In this document: one piece after another, positions 43,001 to 51,031 of the stretch | Layout of the letters: each line of letters starts with the position of its first letter | How positions within the stretch are numbered: the stretch's first letter is position 1 | Assembly (NCBI GenBank): GCA_020026335.1 | Contig: JAHHQO010000008.1 | Location: forward strand, 1-64,000 | Reading direction: 5' to 3' | Origin: Alistipes sp. | GTDB lineage: Bacteria; Bacteroidota; Bacteroidia; Bacteroidales; Rikenellaceae | DNA: 64,000 nt | Translations under genes and position numbers: made by a program | The notes under the pieces: generated by a model | Database searches by the model: none | What the model was told of the DNA's origin: nothing | The model's input: the letters and a program-made list of their open reading frames with translations, nothing else

Positions 43001-43198
43001 ATGGGAAAGTATCGTTGTATTATCTGCGGTTACGTATATGACCCCGAAAAGGGCGACTCCAAGAACGGAATCCTGCCCGGTACAGATTTTGATGACCTTC
43101 CCGAAGAGTGGAGATGTCCCACCTGCCGTCAAGACAAGACGATGTTCAAGTATATCAACGACAAAAAGAGCAGGAACAACAGATGTTTAACCCGTTAA
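43001..43198 (+). CDS. Rubredoxin
   Basis: 65-residue one-iron electron carrier. Two Cys pairs, CIICGYVYDPEKGD and CPTCR, and the aromatic core residues WRCP are as in classical rubredoxins. About a dozen extra basic residues at the C-terminus (INDKKSRNNRCLTR) are unusual. ATG 43001 is chosen; the longer frame from 42956 adds an unrelated N-terminus. Superoxide dismutase starts 12 bp after the stop, so a joint role in oxygen defence is likely, for example delivering electrons to peroxide- or superoxide-reducing enzymes. Confidence 0.93.
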   Translation: MGKYRCIICGYVYDPEKGDSKNGILPGTDFDDLPEEWRCPTCRQDKTMFKYINDKKSRNNRCLTR

Positions 43199-43210
43199 AA
43201 CTTCAAGATT

Positions 43211-43816
43211 ATGGCAACACAAGCATTCCAGGAGGCGCATTTTGCACCGAAAGATTTAGCGTATGATTATCAGGCACTCTCGCCCTGCATCTCGGAGCAG
43301 ACGCTCCATTTCCACCACGACAAACATTATGTGGGGTATGTGAACAAACTCAACGAACTGGTGGTAGGTACACCCTTTGCCGAAAAGAGTTTCGAGGAGA
43401 TGATTCTCGAAGCCGACGGCGGTATCTACAACAACGCGGCACAGGCATGGAACCACGAATTCTATTTCGAACAGTTCTCCGCTACCCCGAAGCACGCGCC
43501 CGAGGGTGCATTGCTCGATGCCATCAGCCGCTCGTTCGGCTCTTACGATGAGATGAAACGCCGTGTGGTGACAGCCGCAGGTGCGCTCTTCGGCTCGGGC
43601 TGGATTTGGCTCGCCGAGGACAAGGAGGGCAAACTCTCGGTGGTCTCGTCACCCAATGCCGGCAACCCCATGCGTGAGGGTCTTCGCCCGCTGTTCTGTG
43701 TCGATGTGTGGGAGCACGCCTATTATCTCGACTATCAGAACCGCCGTCCCGATGCCGTTGCGGCATTCTGGGAAATCCTCGACTGGAAACGAGTGGAGGA
43801 GCGTTTCGAGAAATAG
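43211..43816 (+). CDS. sodB: Superoxide dismutase, Fe/Mn type
   Basis: 201-residue cytoplasmic enzyme converting superoxide to peroxide and oxygen. Metal ligands are visible as His in SEQTLHFHHDKHY, His in NNAAQAWNHEFYF, and Asp and His in FCVDVWEHAYYLDY. GGIYNNAAQAWNH and the Gln-poor second-sphere pattern suggest the Fe or cambialistic form common in Bacteroidales, but metal use cannot be read reliably. It follows rubredoxin and ends at a bidirectional terminator. Confidence 0.95.
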   Translation: MATQAFQEAHFAPKDLAYDYQALSPCISEQTLHFHHDKHYVGYVNKLNELVVGTPFAEKSFEEMILEADGGIYNNAAQAWNHEFYFEQFSATPKHAPEGALLDAISRSFGSYDEMKRRVVTAAGALFGSGWIWLAEDKEGKLSVVSSPNAGNPMREGLRPLFCVDVWEHAYYLDYQNRRPDAVAAFWEILDWKRVEERFEK

Positions 43817-43837
43817 CGGCACACGAGAATACGCCAC

Positions 43838-43877
43838 AAAAAAGACGACCGACACAGACTGTCGGCCGTCTTTTTTA
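43838..43877. terminator. Bidirectional terminator between sodB and the DUF2490 gene
   Basis: AAAAAAGACGACCGACA pairs with TGTCGGCCGTCTTTTTT (one mismatch) around CAGAC; A- and T-runs on both sides suit the convergent genes. Confidence 0.9.
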
Positions 43878-43897
43878 TTGCGTTTCCTTGTTGAGGA

Positions 43898-44698
43898 TTA
43901 GAAGTGCAACTTGTAGGAGACATTGAGAATGTGGTTGTACTCGCGGTCATCGGTGAAGCGGATAATCTGCTTCTTGTTCTTGATATCCACCTTTTCGTCA
44001 TAGTTGTAGTCGAAGCGGTAGAAGAAGTCGAAGCTGCTGCGGCGGGTTACTCTGAAGGTGGTACCCACAGCCAGACGTACCTTACTCAGATAGTTGCCAT
44101 CGACCAATTCGGGGGTGTTGAGCGTGTTGGCCAACTCCAGATAGGCGTAGGGGCGCAGACGCGAGTGGAACGGCTTGTAGGAGGCGGTGAGTCGGCTCTT
44201 GAGCAACCAGCGGTTATCGAGCTTCTCGCGCGGGTCGGTGCTCTTGGAGGAGAACGTACCCTGGAAATTCTCGCGGAGGGTGAACTTCCACTTCATGCCG
44301 GCATGTACCGAGAAGGCCACCTTCATGTTCACGCGGTGCTTCGACTCCCACTCGTGGTCGTAGAACTTCACACCCTCGCTGTTGCGGTGGCTGATGCGGT
44401 TGCGGTCGGCGATGTAGGTGTAGCCTGCCGACAATTTCAGCCAGTCGAGTGCCTTGAACGACAGTCCGATGCCCGAATGTATGGCGTCGATGTCCTTAAA
44501 GCAGTTCTTCAGTCGCAGTTCCTCCTGCCAGTCGAACGACAGATGGCGCGTAATATCTTTTTCGAGGGTGAAGCCTGTGCGGAATTGGAAGTCGTTGTCG
44601 CTCTTCGAACGGTACTCACGCGGATAGTCCTGTGCCGTGGCGAGCGCGGGGAGCAGCAGGGCGGCTCCCACGAGCAGAGTAATGAGATGTTTCTTCAT
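43898..44698 (-). CDS. DUF2490 outer membrane protein
   Basis: 266-residue protein with a signal peptide (MKKHLITLLVGAALLLPALATA) and about a dozen amphipathic strands (FQFRTGFTLEKDI, LSFDWQEELRLKN, KLSAGYTYIADRNR), closing with YNHILNVSYKLHF and a terminal Phe. This matches DUF2490 barrels, whose function is unknown. It is the last gene of a four-gene leftward operon and starts 2 bp after the DUF4956 stop. Confidence 0.85.
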   Translation of the reverse strand: MKKHLITLLVGAALLLPALATAQDYPREYRSKSDNDFQFRTGFTLEKDITRHLSFDWQEELRLKNCFKDIDAIHSGIGLSFKALDWLKLSAGYTYIADRNRISHRNSEGVKFYDHEWESKHRVNMKVAFSVHAGMKWKFTLRENFQGTFSSKSTDPREKLDNRWLLKSRLTASYKPFHSRLRPYAYLELANTLNTPELVDGNYLSKVRLAVGTTFRVTRRSSFDFFYRFDYNYDEKVDIKNKKQIIRFTDDREYNHILNVSYKLHF

Positions 44699-44700
44699 GG

Positions 44701-45414
44701 TTAGGGTTTGATTTTGGTAAGTGTGCCTATGGTGGAGCTCTCTCCGGGGATAGGCTTGTAATAGATTTTCAGAAATGCCACATCGCGCAGGAAGTCCACG
44801 TGGCCGACCTCCACGCGGTGAATCTCCAACCCCGTGCGTTGTGCAAGGTCGGCGAGGAGTTCTGCGCGGCGGTCGGGGCGTATGAGTTCAATCTTCTCGT
44901 AGAGAATGAGCTTGGTGGCGTCCGACGAGAAGATTTTCTGATACTCGAAGAAGACCATGATGGCGATGATGAGCAGGTTGGCAAAGACCAGCTCGAGGTA
45001 GGAGATGTTGAGCGACAGACCGTTGATGACCGACACGGCGATAATCATAAACAGATAGGTCATCTCCTTGATGGGCACCATCTCCGTGCGGTAGCGGATG
45101 ACGCCGAAGATGGCAAACAGACCCAGCGTGAGTCCGATTTGCAGCTTGACGCTCTCCAGAAGGAAGAGCAGGAGGAACATGGCCGTGGCAAAGAAGATGA
45201 AGGTCTTGTAATACTCCTTGTTCTTGTTGTGGTGGTAGTAACAGAAGTGCACGATGATGAAGCTGACCACCATGTGGAACGCGAAGCGTAGCAACAGGTG
45301 GAGCAGTGCCGAGGTGTCGCAGACGGGAATACCCAGAAAACTCAGTGTCGAGGTTTCGGCGTATCCGAATTCGGCGGCTATCGTGGGGTCGAAATCGGGG
45401 AAATCCTGTATCAT
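44701..45414 (-). CDS. DUF4956 membrane protein
   Basis: 237-residue inner membrane protein. Four hydrophobic helices lie at roughly 25-155 (FAFHMVVSFIIVHFCYY, IFFATAMFLLLFLLESV, MTYLFMIIAVSVINGLSL, ELVFANLLIIAIMVFFEY), with LTLGLFAIFGVIRYRTE between them. A soluble C-terminal domain of about 80 residues follows. DUF4956 genes are often found beside VTC-domain genes, as here: its start overlaps the VTC stop by 4 bp. It may help place or control the polyphosphate polymerase, but this is inference. Confidence 0.85.
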   Translation of the reverse strand: MIQDFPDFDPTIAAEFGYAETSTLSFLGIPVCDTSALLHLLLRFAFHMVVSFIIVHFCYYHHNKNKEYYKTFIFFATAMFLLLFLLESVKLQIGLTLGLFAIFGVIRYRTEMVPIKEMTYLFMIIAVSVINGLSLNISYLELVFANLLIIAIMVFFEYQKIFSSDATKLILYEKIELIRPDRRAELLADLAQRTGLEIHRVEVGHVDFLRDVAFLKIYYKPIPGESSTIGTLTKIKP

Positions 45415-46193
45415 GATTCAGTGTCGCTTAATTTGTTGATAAGGTGAATTTTGCGTTTGAAACGGTTGATTTTTGCCGTGGGGCGGGTGAGTGCCGTGCC
45501 GATGCAGTACTTGCTGATTTTGAAGGGCTTGATTCTCAAATCGAGGAGTATGCGCCTCAGTGTTGAGGTGTAGTGTCCGTCCTGCTTCAACTCGATGATG
45601 ATGATGCGCGGCAACGAGTCGCTCTGCCGGCTCACAGGGTTGTCGAAACGCAGGTTGAGGTCGATGGTCAGCCGCTCGGTCTTTTCGGGATTGACGAGCG
45701 TGATGCGGTCGAAGCGCGTGCGCAGCGAGGGTTGCAACTCGGGGAGCGAGTAGGGGGTGTTCTCCCCGACAAAATCGAGGGCGGAGGTACTCTCCACAAG
45801 ATGTTGGGGTGAGGGGTCGTTCACCGCGATTCTGATTTTGCGGGTGCGTCCCTTGTTGCTCTTGTTCTTGATTTCGAGAAACGAGATGCCCGACTCGACA
45901 TAGGTGCGGCATCTGACCTTCTGACGACACAGTTTGCGATTGTGGTGGAGGGTGTACATCTCCAAATCATCGGTGTCGAAGTAGGTGGTGTCGTAGGCAT
46001 TCACCGCCGAGGAGGTGTACTGCACCATGTAGCCGTGGCGTTGCGCTTCCTCCAACAGCAGGGGCAGTTGTCGGCGGTGCGCCACAAATTTGGTGTCGAT
46101 ACGACTCATCAGTCTGACGGATTTTATCTCCTCCAGACTCACATGAGGCATCGCATCCCATATCGCGGCTTGGCGTATATCGTCGGTGACCAT
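45411..46193 (-). CDS. VTC-domain polyphosphate polymerase-like protein
   Basis: 260-residue soluble protein with a VTC catalytic-type tunnel domain: SRIDTKFVAHRRQL, FDTDDLEMYTLHHNRKLCRQKVRCRTY, SFLEIKNKSNKGRTRKIRI, RTRFDRITLVN and IIIELKQDG carry the basic and Glu residues that bind triphosphate in yeast Vtc4. Yeast VTC makes polyphosphate from ATP; for bacterial members this is rarely shown. No SPX domain is present. Start MVTDDIRQAA at 46193 is chosen; the frame up to 46319 overlaps the upstream gene with non-protein-like sequence. Sits between a YD-repeat-like and a DUF4956 gene. Confidence 0.85.
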   Translation of the reverse strand: MVTDDIRQAAIWDAMPHVSLEEIKSVRLMSRIDTKFVAHRRQLPLLLEEAQRHGYMVQYTSSAVNAYDTTYFDTDDLEMYTLHHNRKLCRQKVRCRTYVESGISFLEIKNKSNKGRTRKIRIAVNDPSPQHLVESTSALDFVGENTPYSLPELQPSLRTRFDRITLVNPEKTERLTIDLNLRFDNPVSRQSDSLPRIIIIELKQDGHYTSTLRRILLDLRIKPFKISKYCIGTALTRPTAKINRFKRKIHLINKLSDTES

Positions 46194-46212
46194 ACTCGTA
46201 GCGGTGCGGGGG

Positions 46213-46641
46213 CTATTTCTCGCCCTCCTCGGTGTATTCGAAAATCTTGATGGAGTAGAGTCGTCCGTTGGGCAGGTAGTTGTACTGCTTCTTGCGTGTG
46301 CCGTCGGGGTTGTACTCATACTTTCTCACGCGCACCACCTTGTCGCGGTCGTCGTAGATGATGTCCTTCTCGACAAATCCCTTGTCGTTGTATTCGATGA
46401 CCTCGCGCGACTTTTGACCGTAGGTCGTGTACTCGATTTCCTCGACTTTGCGACCCTGTGAGTCGTATTTGGTGTAGTGGTCGAGCCAGCGCGTCTTGGC
46501 ATTGGCGTTGGTGTTCCACTCGCGGACGATGAGGTTCTTGCGTTTGGCTCTCTTGCTGAGGGTTTCGGGGCTGAGTTCCTGTGCCGAGAGAGAAGCGGTC
46601 AGCAGGCAAAATATTGCCGATAAAATAATCTTGGTATTCAT
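46213..46641 (-). CDS. Small secreted protein with YD/RHS-like repeats
   Basis: 142-residue exported protein with signal peptide MNTKIILSAIFCLLTASLSA. The mature part has repeated strands of the form YDSQGRKVEEIEY, YNDKGFVEKDIIYDD and YNPDGTRKKQYNY, as in YD/RHS or MORN-like repeats. The function is unknown. It is the first gene of the VTC operon (20 bp to the next start), so it may be a periplasmic or surface partner of the polymerase and the barrel. Confidence 0.72.
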   Translation of the reverse strand: MNTKIILSAIFCLLTASLSAQELSPETLSKRAKRKNLIVREWNTNANAKTRWLDHYTKYDSQGRKVEEIEYTTYGQKSREVIEYNDKGFVEKDIIYDDRDKVVRVRKYEYNPDGTRKKQYNYLPNGRLYSIKIFEYTEEGEK

Positions 46642-46798
46642 GTATGCAATGGTTAATTATTACAAATATAGGATACAAATCTGAAGAAATCTTTAAGTTT
46701 GTTCATTTTGGGTGTTTAATTGTTCATCTTCCTGTCGGATTCGGGACAGGGGTGGCGGAGGGGATAATTTGAAAAAAATGAAAAAAGTTTTCAATTTT

Positions 46799-46829
46799 TT
46801 TGGAGATAAAAAATTTTGTATTACCTTTG
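46799..46829 (+). promoter_or_regulatory. tRNA-Val promoter
   Basis: -33 TTTG (46799-46802), 19-bp spacer, -7 TACCTTTG (46822-46829). tRNA starts 30 bp later. Confidence 0.75.
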
Positions 46830-46858
46830 CAACCGCAAAACGATAAGAATTGCACTCT

Positions 46859-46933
46859 GGGAGCATAGCTCAGCTGGTTCAGAGCATCTGCCTTACAAGC
46901 AGAGGGTCAGGGGTTCGAATCCCTTTGCTCCCA
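46859..46933 (+). tRNA. tRNA-Val (anticodon TAC)
   Basis: Cloverleaf by eye: acceptor GGGAGCA/TGCTCCC with discriminator A, D-arm GCTC...GAGC, anticodon stem TCTGC/GCAGA with loop CTTACAA (anticodon TAC), T-arm AGGGG-TTCGAAT-CCCCT. The 3' CCA is not encoded. Own promoter and terminator. Confidence 0.97.
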
Positions 46934-46939
46934 CACCAT

Positions 46940-46974
46940 AAGCCTTTCGGTATTTTTCGAAAGGCTTTTTTTTT
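46940..46974 (+). terminator. tRNA-Val terminator
   Basis: AAGCCTTTCG/CGAAAGGCTT 10-bp stem with a 9-nt loop and T9. Confidence 0.88.
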
Positions 46975-47281
46975 GTGTCCGTGTGGGTCGGAAGTGTGCG
47001 TGGGCGTCGGGAGTGTGTGTGGAAATCGAGAGTGAAGGCGGCGCAAGGAGAGAAAGTGGGCGCAACGAATATGTGCGCCCGAAGAGTCGCTCCGCCCCGT
47101 TGCAACTCTACCGACCGCTCATCACCTGGAGTAGTGGTGCGGGGTGCGGAAGTTTCCCCGTTCCCGAAAAGTCGGGAGCGCGATGCCCCTTGAGGGTGCG
47201 TCCTGTGGCCTAAATGGGCGAATTTCGGGGTGATAGCCTTATTAATCTGCAATTTATTCTTACCTTTGTCGTATTGAACCA
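46975..47281. other. Gene-free stretch between tRNA-Val and the GT-C gene
   Basis: G-rich at first (GTGTG runs), then mixed. A block at about 47150-47215 (GCGATGCCCC ... GGCCTAAATGGGC) loosely resembles one at about 8485-8527. A -7-like TACCTTTG at 47261-47268 probably serves the next gene. No ORF is credible. Confidence 0.5.
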
Positions 47282-48994
47282 ATGACTATGGGCGAAAAAA
47301 TCATGAATATATACCGCCGTATGAGTGCCGATGCTGCCGTGATGCTGTGGCTCGGTGTGTGGTGGGTGTGCAACCTTGTGCAGGCAGCCGGCTCGGAGCT
47401 GGCCAACGATGAGGCTTACTATTGGATGTTTGCCGAACACCTCGATTGGGGGTACTTCGACCATCCCCCCTTCACGGCACTGCTCGTGTGGTTGGGCGGC
47501 CTTTTTTCGGGTGGCGAACTGGGCGTGAGACTCTTCTTCACTCTTCTGCAACCCCTCTACCTCTACATCTTTTGGACGCTCATACGCCCCCAAAAGGCGA
47601 CATGCGGTGATGCTGCGCTGTTTTGTGTCATCTCCGCCGCCACCCTCATGTTGCAACTCTACGGCTTCATCGCCGTGCCCGACGGCCCGCTGATGATGAC
47701 CGCCGCCCTCTTCCTGCTCACTTTCAAATGGTTCTTGGAGCGCAGGGCTTGGTCGTGGCTCTGGCTGGGTGTGGCAATGGCACTGATGGCGTACGCCAAA
47801 TATCACGGTGCGCTGGTGGTGCTGTTCTGCCTGGCGGTCAATCCCAAAGCCTTTCTCCGTCCCCAACTCTATCTGGCAGGTCTGGTGGCGGGTGTCCTCC
47901 TCGTTCCCCATCTCATGTGGCAGTACGACCACGACTGGGCTTCGTTCGTCTATCATCTCGCGGCGCGTAATTCGCAGTTCAAACCCGGATATGTCACCGA
48001 CTTCATCGCCAATATGCTGGTGGTGTTCAACCCCCTCTATGTGCCCCTCTATGTGCAGGCATGGCGCAAGACCCGTCCGCAGAGCGGTCTGCACCGCGCC
48101 TTGAAGTTCCTGCCCGTGGCATTCATCGGCTTCTTCCTGCTGTCGGCATTCCGCGGATATGTACAGCCGCAGTGGGTCATCGTGGCGGTCTTCGGACTGA
48201 CCTATGTGCTGTTTGACTACGCACGTCGTCATCCGCGCACACGCCGCTATGTGATGCGTGCCGGCGGGGTGGTCATCGTGCTGATGGCCGTTGTGCGTCT
48301 TGAGATGATTTTCAATCCGCTGGGTCTTCGTTTCGAGGTGTTCGACAACCCCGAGAGCTACGGCCGTATTGCCGAAATCGCCGAGGGTCGTCCCGTCATC
48401 TTCCGTACCCACTACGCGCAGGCTGCCAAATACCGCTTCTATACGGGTGGCGAGACCTACTGCCAGCCCAATGTGCGCTACCGCACCCACCAGTGGCAGT
48501 TCCGTGAGGACGACCGCCACTACGCCGGTCAGGAGGTCATCATCGAGACCTCACCCGAAAGTCTGAAGGATTCGACCCTCCATGCCCACCGCGAGGTGTT
48601 GGCCAACGGACGCGAGTTTGTGTGGATGAAAGATCCCTGCTTCGTGCCCGTGAGAGAGGTGGATATTTGTTTCGAGGGTCTGCCCGATGTGGTGAAGCGC
48701 GGTGATAAGTTCACCCTGCAACTGACGGTGAAAAATCCCTATGACCACGCCGTGGAAATCGGACGCGATGCGCGGGCGGTGGTGACCTGGAAGCACGGAC
48801 GCTTCTATGTCGAGGAGTCGCCCGTGGAGCTGATGCTCTCAGTGCCCGCCCACGGAGAGTGCTCCGCCGAGGTGGAGGTCTCTGTACCCGAGGATTTGGA
48901 GACGGGCAAGGGGTTCGATGTGGGGATTTCGCTCACACGCAAAGGTTATGTCAATTGGTTTAACGGAAAGGCACACCGTGTGGAGGTGTTGTAA
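47282..48994 (+). CDS. GT-C family glycosyltransferase (PMT/ArnT-like)
   Basis: 570-residue integral membrane transferase that uses a polyprenyl-phosphate sugar. The first periplasmic loop has LANDEAYYWMFAEHLDWGYFDHPPF, the acidic catalytic pattern of PMT_2/ArnT proteins. About ten hydrophobic helices run to residue 350; a soluble C-terminal domain of about 200 residues is periplasmic, with an Ig-like end (FTLQLTVKNPYDHAVEI). It is followed 3 bp later by GtrA and convergently by a polyprenol-phosphate mannose synthase, so the donor may be mannosyl-phospho-polyprenol. The acceptor is unknown. Confidence 0.85.
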   Translation: MTMGEKIMNIYRRMSADAAVMLWLGVWWVCNLVQAAGSELANDEAYYWMFAEHLDWGYFDHPPFTALLVWLGGLFSGGELGVRLFFTLLQPLYLYIFWTLIRPQKATCGDAALFCVISAATLMLQLYGFIAVPDGPLMMTAALFLLTFKWFLERRAWSWLWLGVAMALMAYAKYHGALVVLFCLAVNPKAFLRPQLYLAGLVAGVLLVPHLMWQYDHDWASFVYHLAARNSQFKPGYVTDFIANMLVVFNPLYVPLYVQAWRKTRPQSGLHRALKFLPVAFIGFFLLSAFRGYVQPQWVIVAVFGLTYVLFDYARRHPRTRRYVMRAGGVVIVLMAVVRLEMIFNPLGLRFEVFDNPESYGRIAEIAEGRPVIFRTHYAQAAKYRFYTGGETYCQPNVRYRTHQWQFREDDRHYAGQEVIIETSPESLKDSTLHAHREVLANGREFVWMKDPCFVPVREVDICFEGLPDVVKRGDKFTLQLTVKNPYDHAVEIGRDARAVVTWKHGRFYVEESPVELMLSVPAHGECSAEVEVSVPEDLETGKGFDVGISLTRKGYVNWFNGKAHRVEVL

Positions 48995-48997
48995 TAT

Positions 48998-49369
48998 ATG
49001 ATTGAGCAGTTTTTGAAATTCTGTGTCGTGGGCGGCTCCGGAGTCTTTGTGGATTTCGGCGTGACCTACCTCTTTAAGGAGATTGTCCGATTTAACAAAT
49101 ATGTCTCCAACTCGCTGGGCTTCCTCTGTGCAGCCTCGACCAATTATGTACTGAACCGTGTGTGGACGTTCGAAAATACCAACCCCGACATCACCACCCA
49201 GTACATGACTTTTCTGGGTATCTCGGTCATCGGTCTGGCGATTAACAATGCTACCATCTATCTCCTTCACGAGAAGTGGCATCTGAACTTCTATCTCGCC
49301 AAATTGTTCGCCATCGGTGTGGTGACCTTTTGGAACTTCTTCATGAATTACTTTTTCAACTTTAAATAG
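48998..49369 (+). CDS. GtrA family membrane protein
   Basis: 123-residue protein with four hydrophobic helices, starting FLKFCVVGGSGVFVDFGVTYLF, with NYVLNRVWTFEN as the conserved GtrA motif. GtrA-type proteins are thought to flip polyprenyl-phosphate sugars across the inner membrane. Its tight spacing after the GT-C gene suggests it supplies that enzyme's donor. Confidence 0.9.
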   Translation: MIEQFLKFCVVGGSGVFVDFGVTYLFKEIVRFNKYVSNSLGFLCAASTNYVLNRVWTFENTNPDITTQYMTFLGISVIGLAINNATIYLLHEKWHLNFYLAKLFAIGVVTFWNFFMNYFFNFK

Positions 49370-49385
49370 TCGGGTACAAAGCCTG

Positions 49386-49425
49386 AAAAAGGCGACCCTA
49401 CCGCTGTGGTAGAGTCGCCTTTTTC
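49386..49425. terminator. Bidirectional terminator between gtrA-like and mannose synthase genes
   Basis: GAAAAAGGCGACCCTACC pairs with GGTAGAGTCGCCTTTTTC with a small internal mismatch; A-run and T-run on the two sides fit the convergent genes. Confidence 0.85.
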
Positions 49426-49443
49426 TATTCTTTTTTCTCCTTT

Positions 49444-50163
49444 CTATTTTCTGCCTTTGATGGTGCGGAACGGGAGTTTCATCACGCCGAAGAAAGCCTC
49501 GCGGAAGATTCCGCCGCTCATCTTCGACACACCCTCCTGACGGTCAACGAAGACAATCGACACCTCGTGCAACTTGAGTTTGAGTCGCCATGCGGTGTAC
49601 TTCATCTCCACCTGGAAACCGTAACCCTTCATCTGCACATGGTCGAGGTCGATGGTCTCCAACGCCTTGCGCGAGTAGCAGACAAATCCGGCTGTGGCGT
49701 CGTGAATGGGCATACGGGTGACGAACTTCACATACTTCGAGGCGAAGTACGACATCAGCAGTCGCGACATGGGCCAATTGACCACATTGACGCCCTTGAC
49801 ATAGCGCGAACCCACGACCACATCGTTACCCTCGCGTGCTGCGGCAAAGAGACGCAACAAATCGTCGGGATTGTGTGAGAAGTCGCAGTCCATTTCGCAC
49901 ATATAGTCGAAGCCCTGCTCCAAGCCCCATTTGAATCCTGTGAGATATGCCGTACCGAGTCCCAGCTTGCCGCTTCGCTCCAGCAGGTGGAGGGTTTCGG
50001 GGAACTCCTTCTGACGCTCCTTGACGATGGCAGCCGTACCGTCGGGCGAACCGTCGTCGATAATCAGCAGTTCGAATTTTTCGGGCAGAGAGAAGACCTT
50101 GTCAATCATTTTCGAGACATTCTCCTTCTCGTTGTAGGTCGGTATAATGACTAAATTACGCAT
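49444..50163 (-). CDS. Polyprenol monophosphomannose synthase (GT2)
   Basis: 239-residue cytoplasmic-side glycosyltransferase moving mannose from GDP-mannose to polyprenyl phosphate. GT2 motifs: VIIPTYNEKENV, LLIIDDGSPDGT (DxD-like Asp residues), CEMDCDFSHNP and the DPM1-like GSRYVKGV, RMPIHDATAGFVCYSR and QVEMKY. It has no membrane anchor, as in Dpm1. Probable partner of the convergent GT-C and GtrA genes. Sugar identity rests on family likeness. Confidence 0.9.
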   Translation of the reverse strand: MRNLVIIPTYNEKENVSKMIDKVFSLPEKFELLIIDDGSPDGTAAIVKERQKEFPETLHLLERSGKLGLGTAYLTGFKWGLEQGFDYMCEMDCDFSHNPDDLLRLFAAAREGNDVVVGSRYVKGVNVVNWPMSRLLMSYFASKYVKFVTRMPIHDATAGFVCYSRKALETIDLDHVQMKGYGFQVEMKYTAWRLKLKLHEVSIVFVDRQEGVSKMSGGIFREAFFGVMKLPFRTIKGRK

Positions 50164-50228
50164 ATCAGATTCGTTTTGTTGATTAACAAAGATAATATTT
50201 ATTTCTCAATTCGCGCCTTTCTGCGGGG

Positions 50229-50918
50229 CTAAATTCCTTTTCGTGGGCGTTTCATGGCGCGGAGTCGCAATTTGTCGGGAGCTTCCACGCGCAACGATTC
50301 GCAGATTTTCTGTATCGAGCGGTTGAAGGTGGGGGTGTCGAGCGCACAACGCTTGAGCCATTCTTCGGTGGTGGCGGGGAATTTCACATAGCACACCGAC
50401 ACGGCCCACGCCACACCCATCGAGGAGTAGTAGGTCGAGGCGGTGAGATGGTCAAACCGCTCGAAAAGGAGGGGAAGATGCTCCTCGTCGATGAAGTTGG
50501 AGAGAGCCGAGCGCGCGGCAAACCGCAGGGTGAACTCCTCCTTGGAATCGAACATCGGCAACAGAAACTGCCACCACTCCCTCCGCTCGTCGGGGGTGCG
50601 TGCCACCCATGTGAAGGCATCGCACACCGCCCAATTTCGAATGAGGGGGACAAACTCGCGGGTGAGTCGTATGCGCTCCCCGATGGGGCATTTGACGCAG
50701 GAGAGCACCATGGCTCGCAGGAGATACTCCTCGTGGTAGCGGTCTCGGGTCGAGTGCCAGTAGGTGCGCCAGTCACCGCAGGCTATCTGCCGTGCCAGCT
50801 TGCGCAGAACGGGCAGCGGCACACCGAGTACCTCGCCCGAATGGGGTATCATACGCGAGTGAAATTCCTTCAGACGCGGGTCGGCTTGGGCGGTGAGTTG
50901 GCTTCTGATATCGGTCAT
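50229..50918 (-). CDS. DNA alkylation repair protein, AlkD-like
   Basis: 229-residue all-helical HEAT-repeat protein of the AlkC/AlkD glycosylase family, which removes alkylated bases. It shows LGVPLPVLRKLARQIA near the start, YHEEYLLRAMVLSCVKC, NWAVCDAFTWVAR (the Trp/Asp pocket region) and EWWQFLLPMFDSKEEFTLRFAAR. Some relatives have lost activity. The start is MTDIRSQL at 50918; 50921 adds one Met. Monocistronic and divergent from the GNAT gene. Confidence 0.88.
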   Translation of the reverse strand: MTDIRSQLTAQADPRLKEFHSRMIPHSGEVLGVPLPVLRKLARQIACGDWRTYWHSTRDRYHEEYLLRAMVLSCVKCPIGERIRLTREFVPLIRNWAVCDAFTWVARTPDERREWWQFLLPMFDSKEEFTLRFAARSALSNFIDEEHLPLLFERFDHLTASTYYSSMGVAWAVSVCYVKFPATTEEWLKRCALDTPTFNRSIQKICESLRVEAPDKLRLRAMKRPRKGI

Positions 50919-51002
50919 CATTTGAAGATATTACGGAGATTTCATCGGTAAATTTACCTGCTTTTTCCCGTGCGGCAATGTGAAAATGCGTGAAAAAATG
51001 AG

Positions 51003-51010
51003 TATATTTG
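51003..51010 (+). promoter_or_regulatory. Probable -7 element of the GNAT-AsmA transcript
   Basis: TATATTTG about 22 bp before the ATG at 51032; no good -33 box. Confidence 0.45.
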
Positions 51011-51031
51011 CCAATAAAGTTATAAAGTGGT

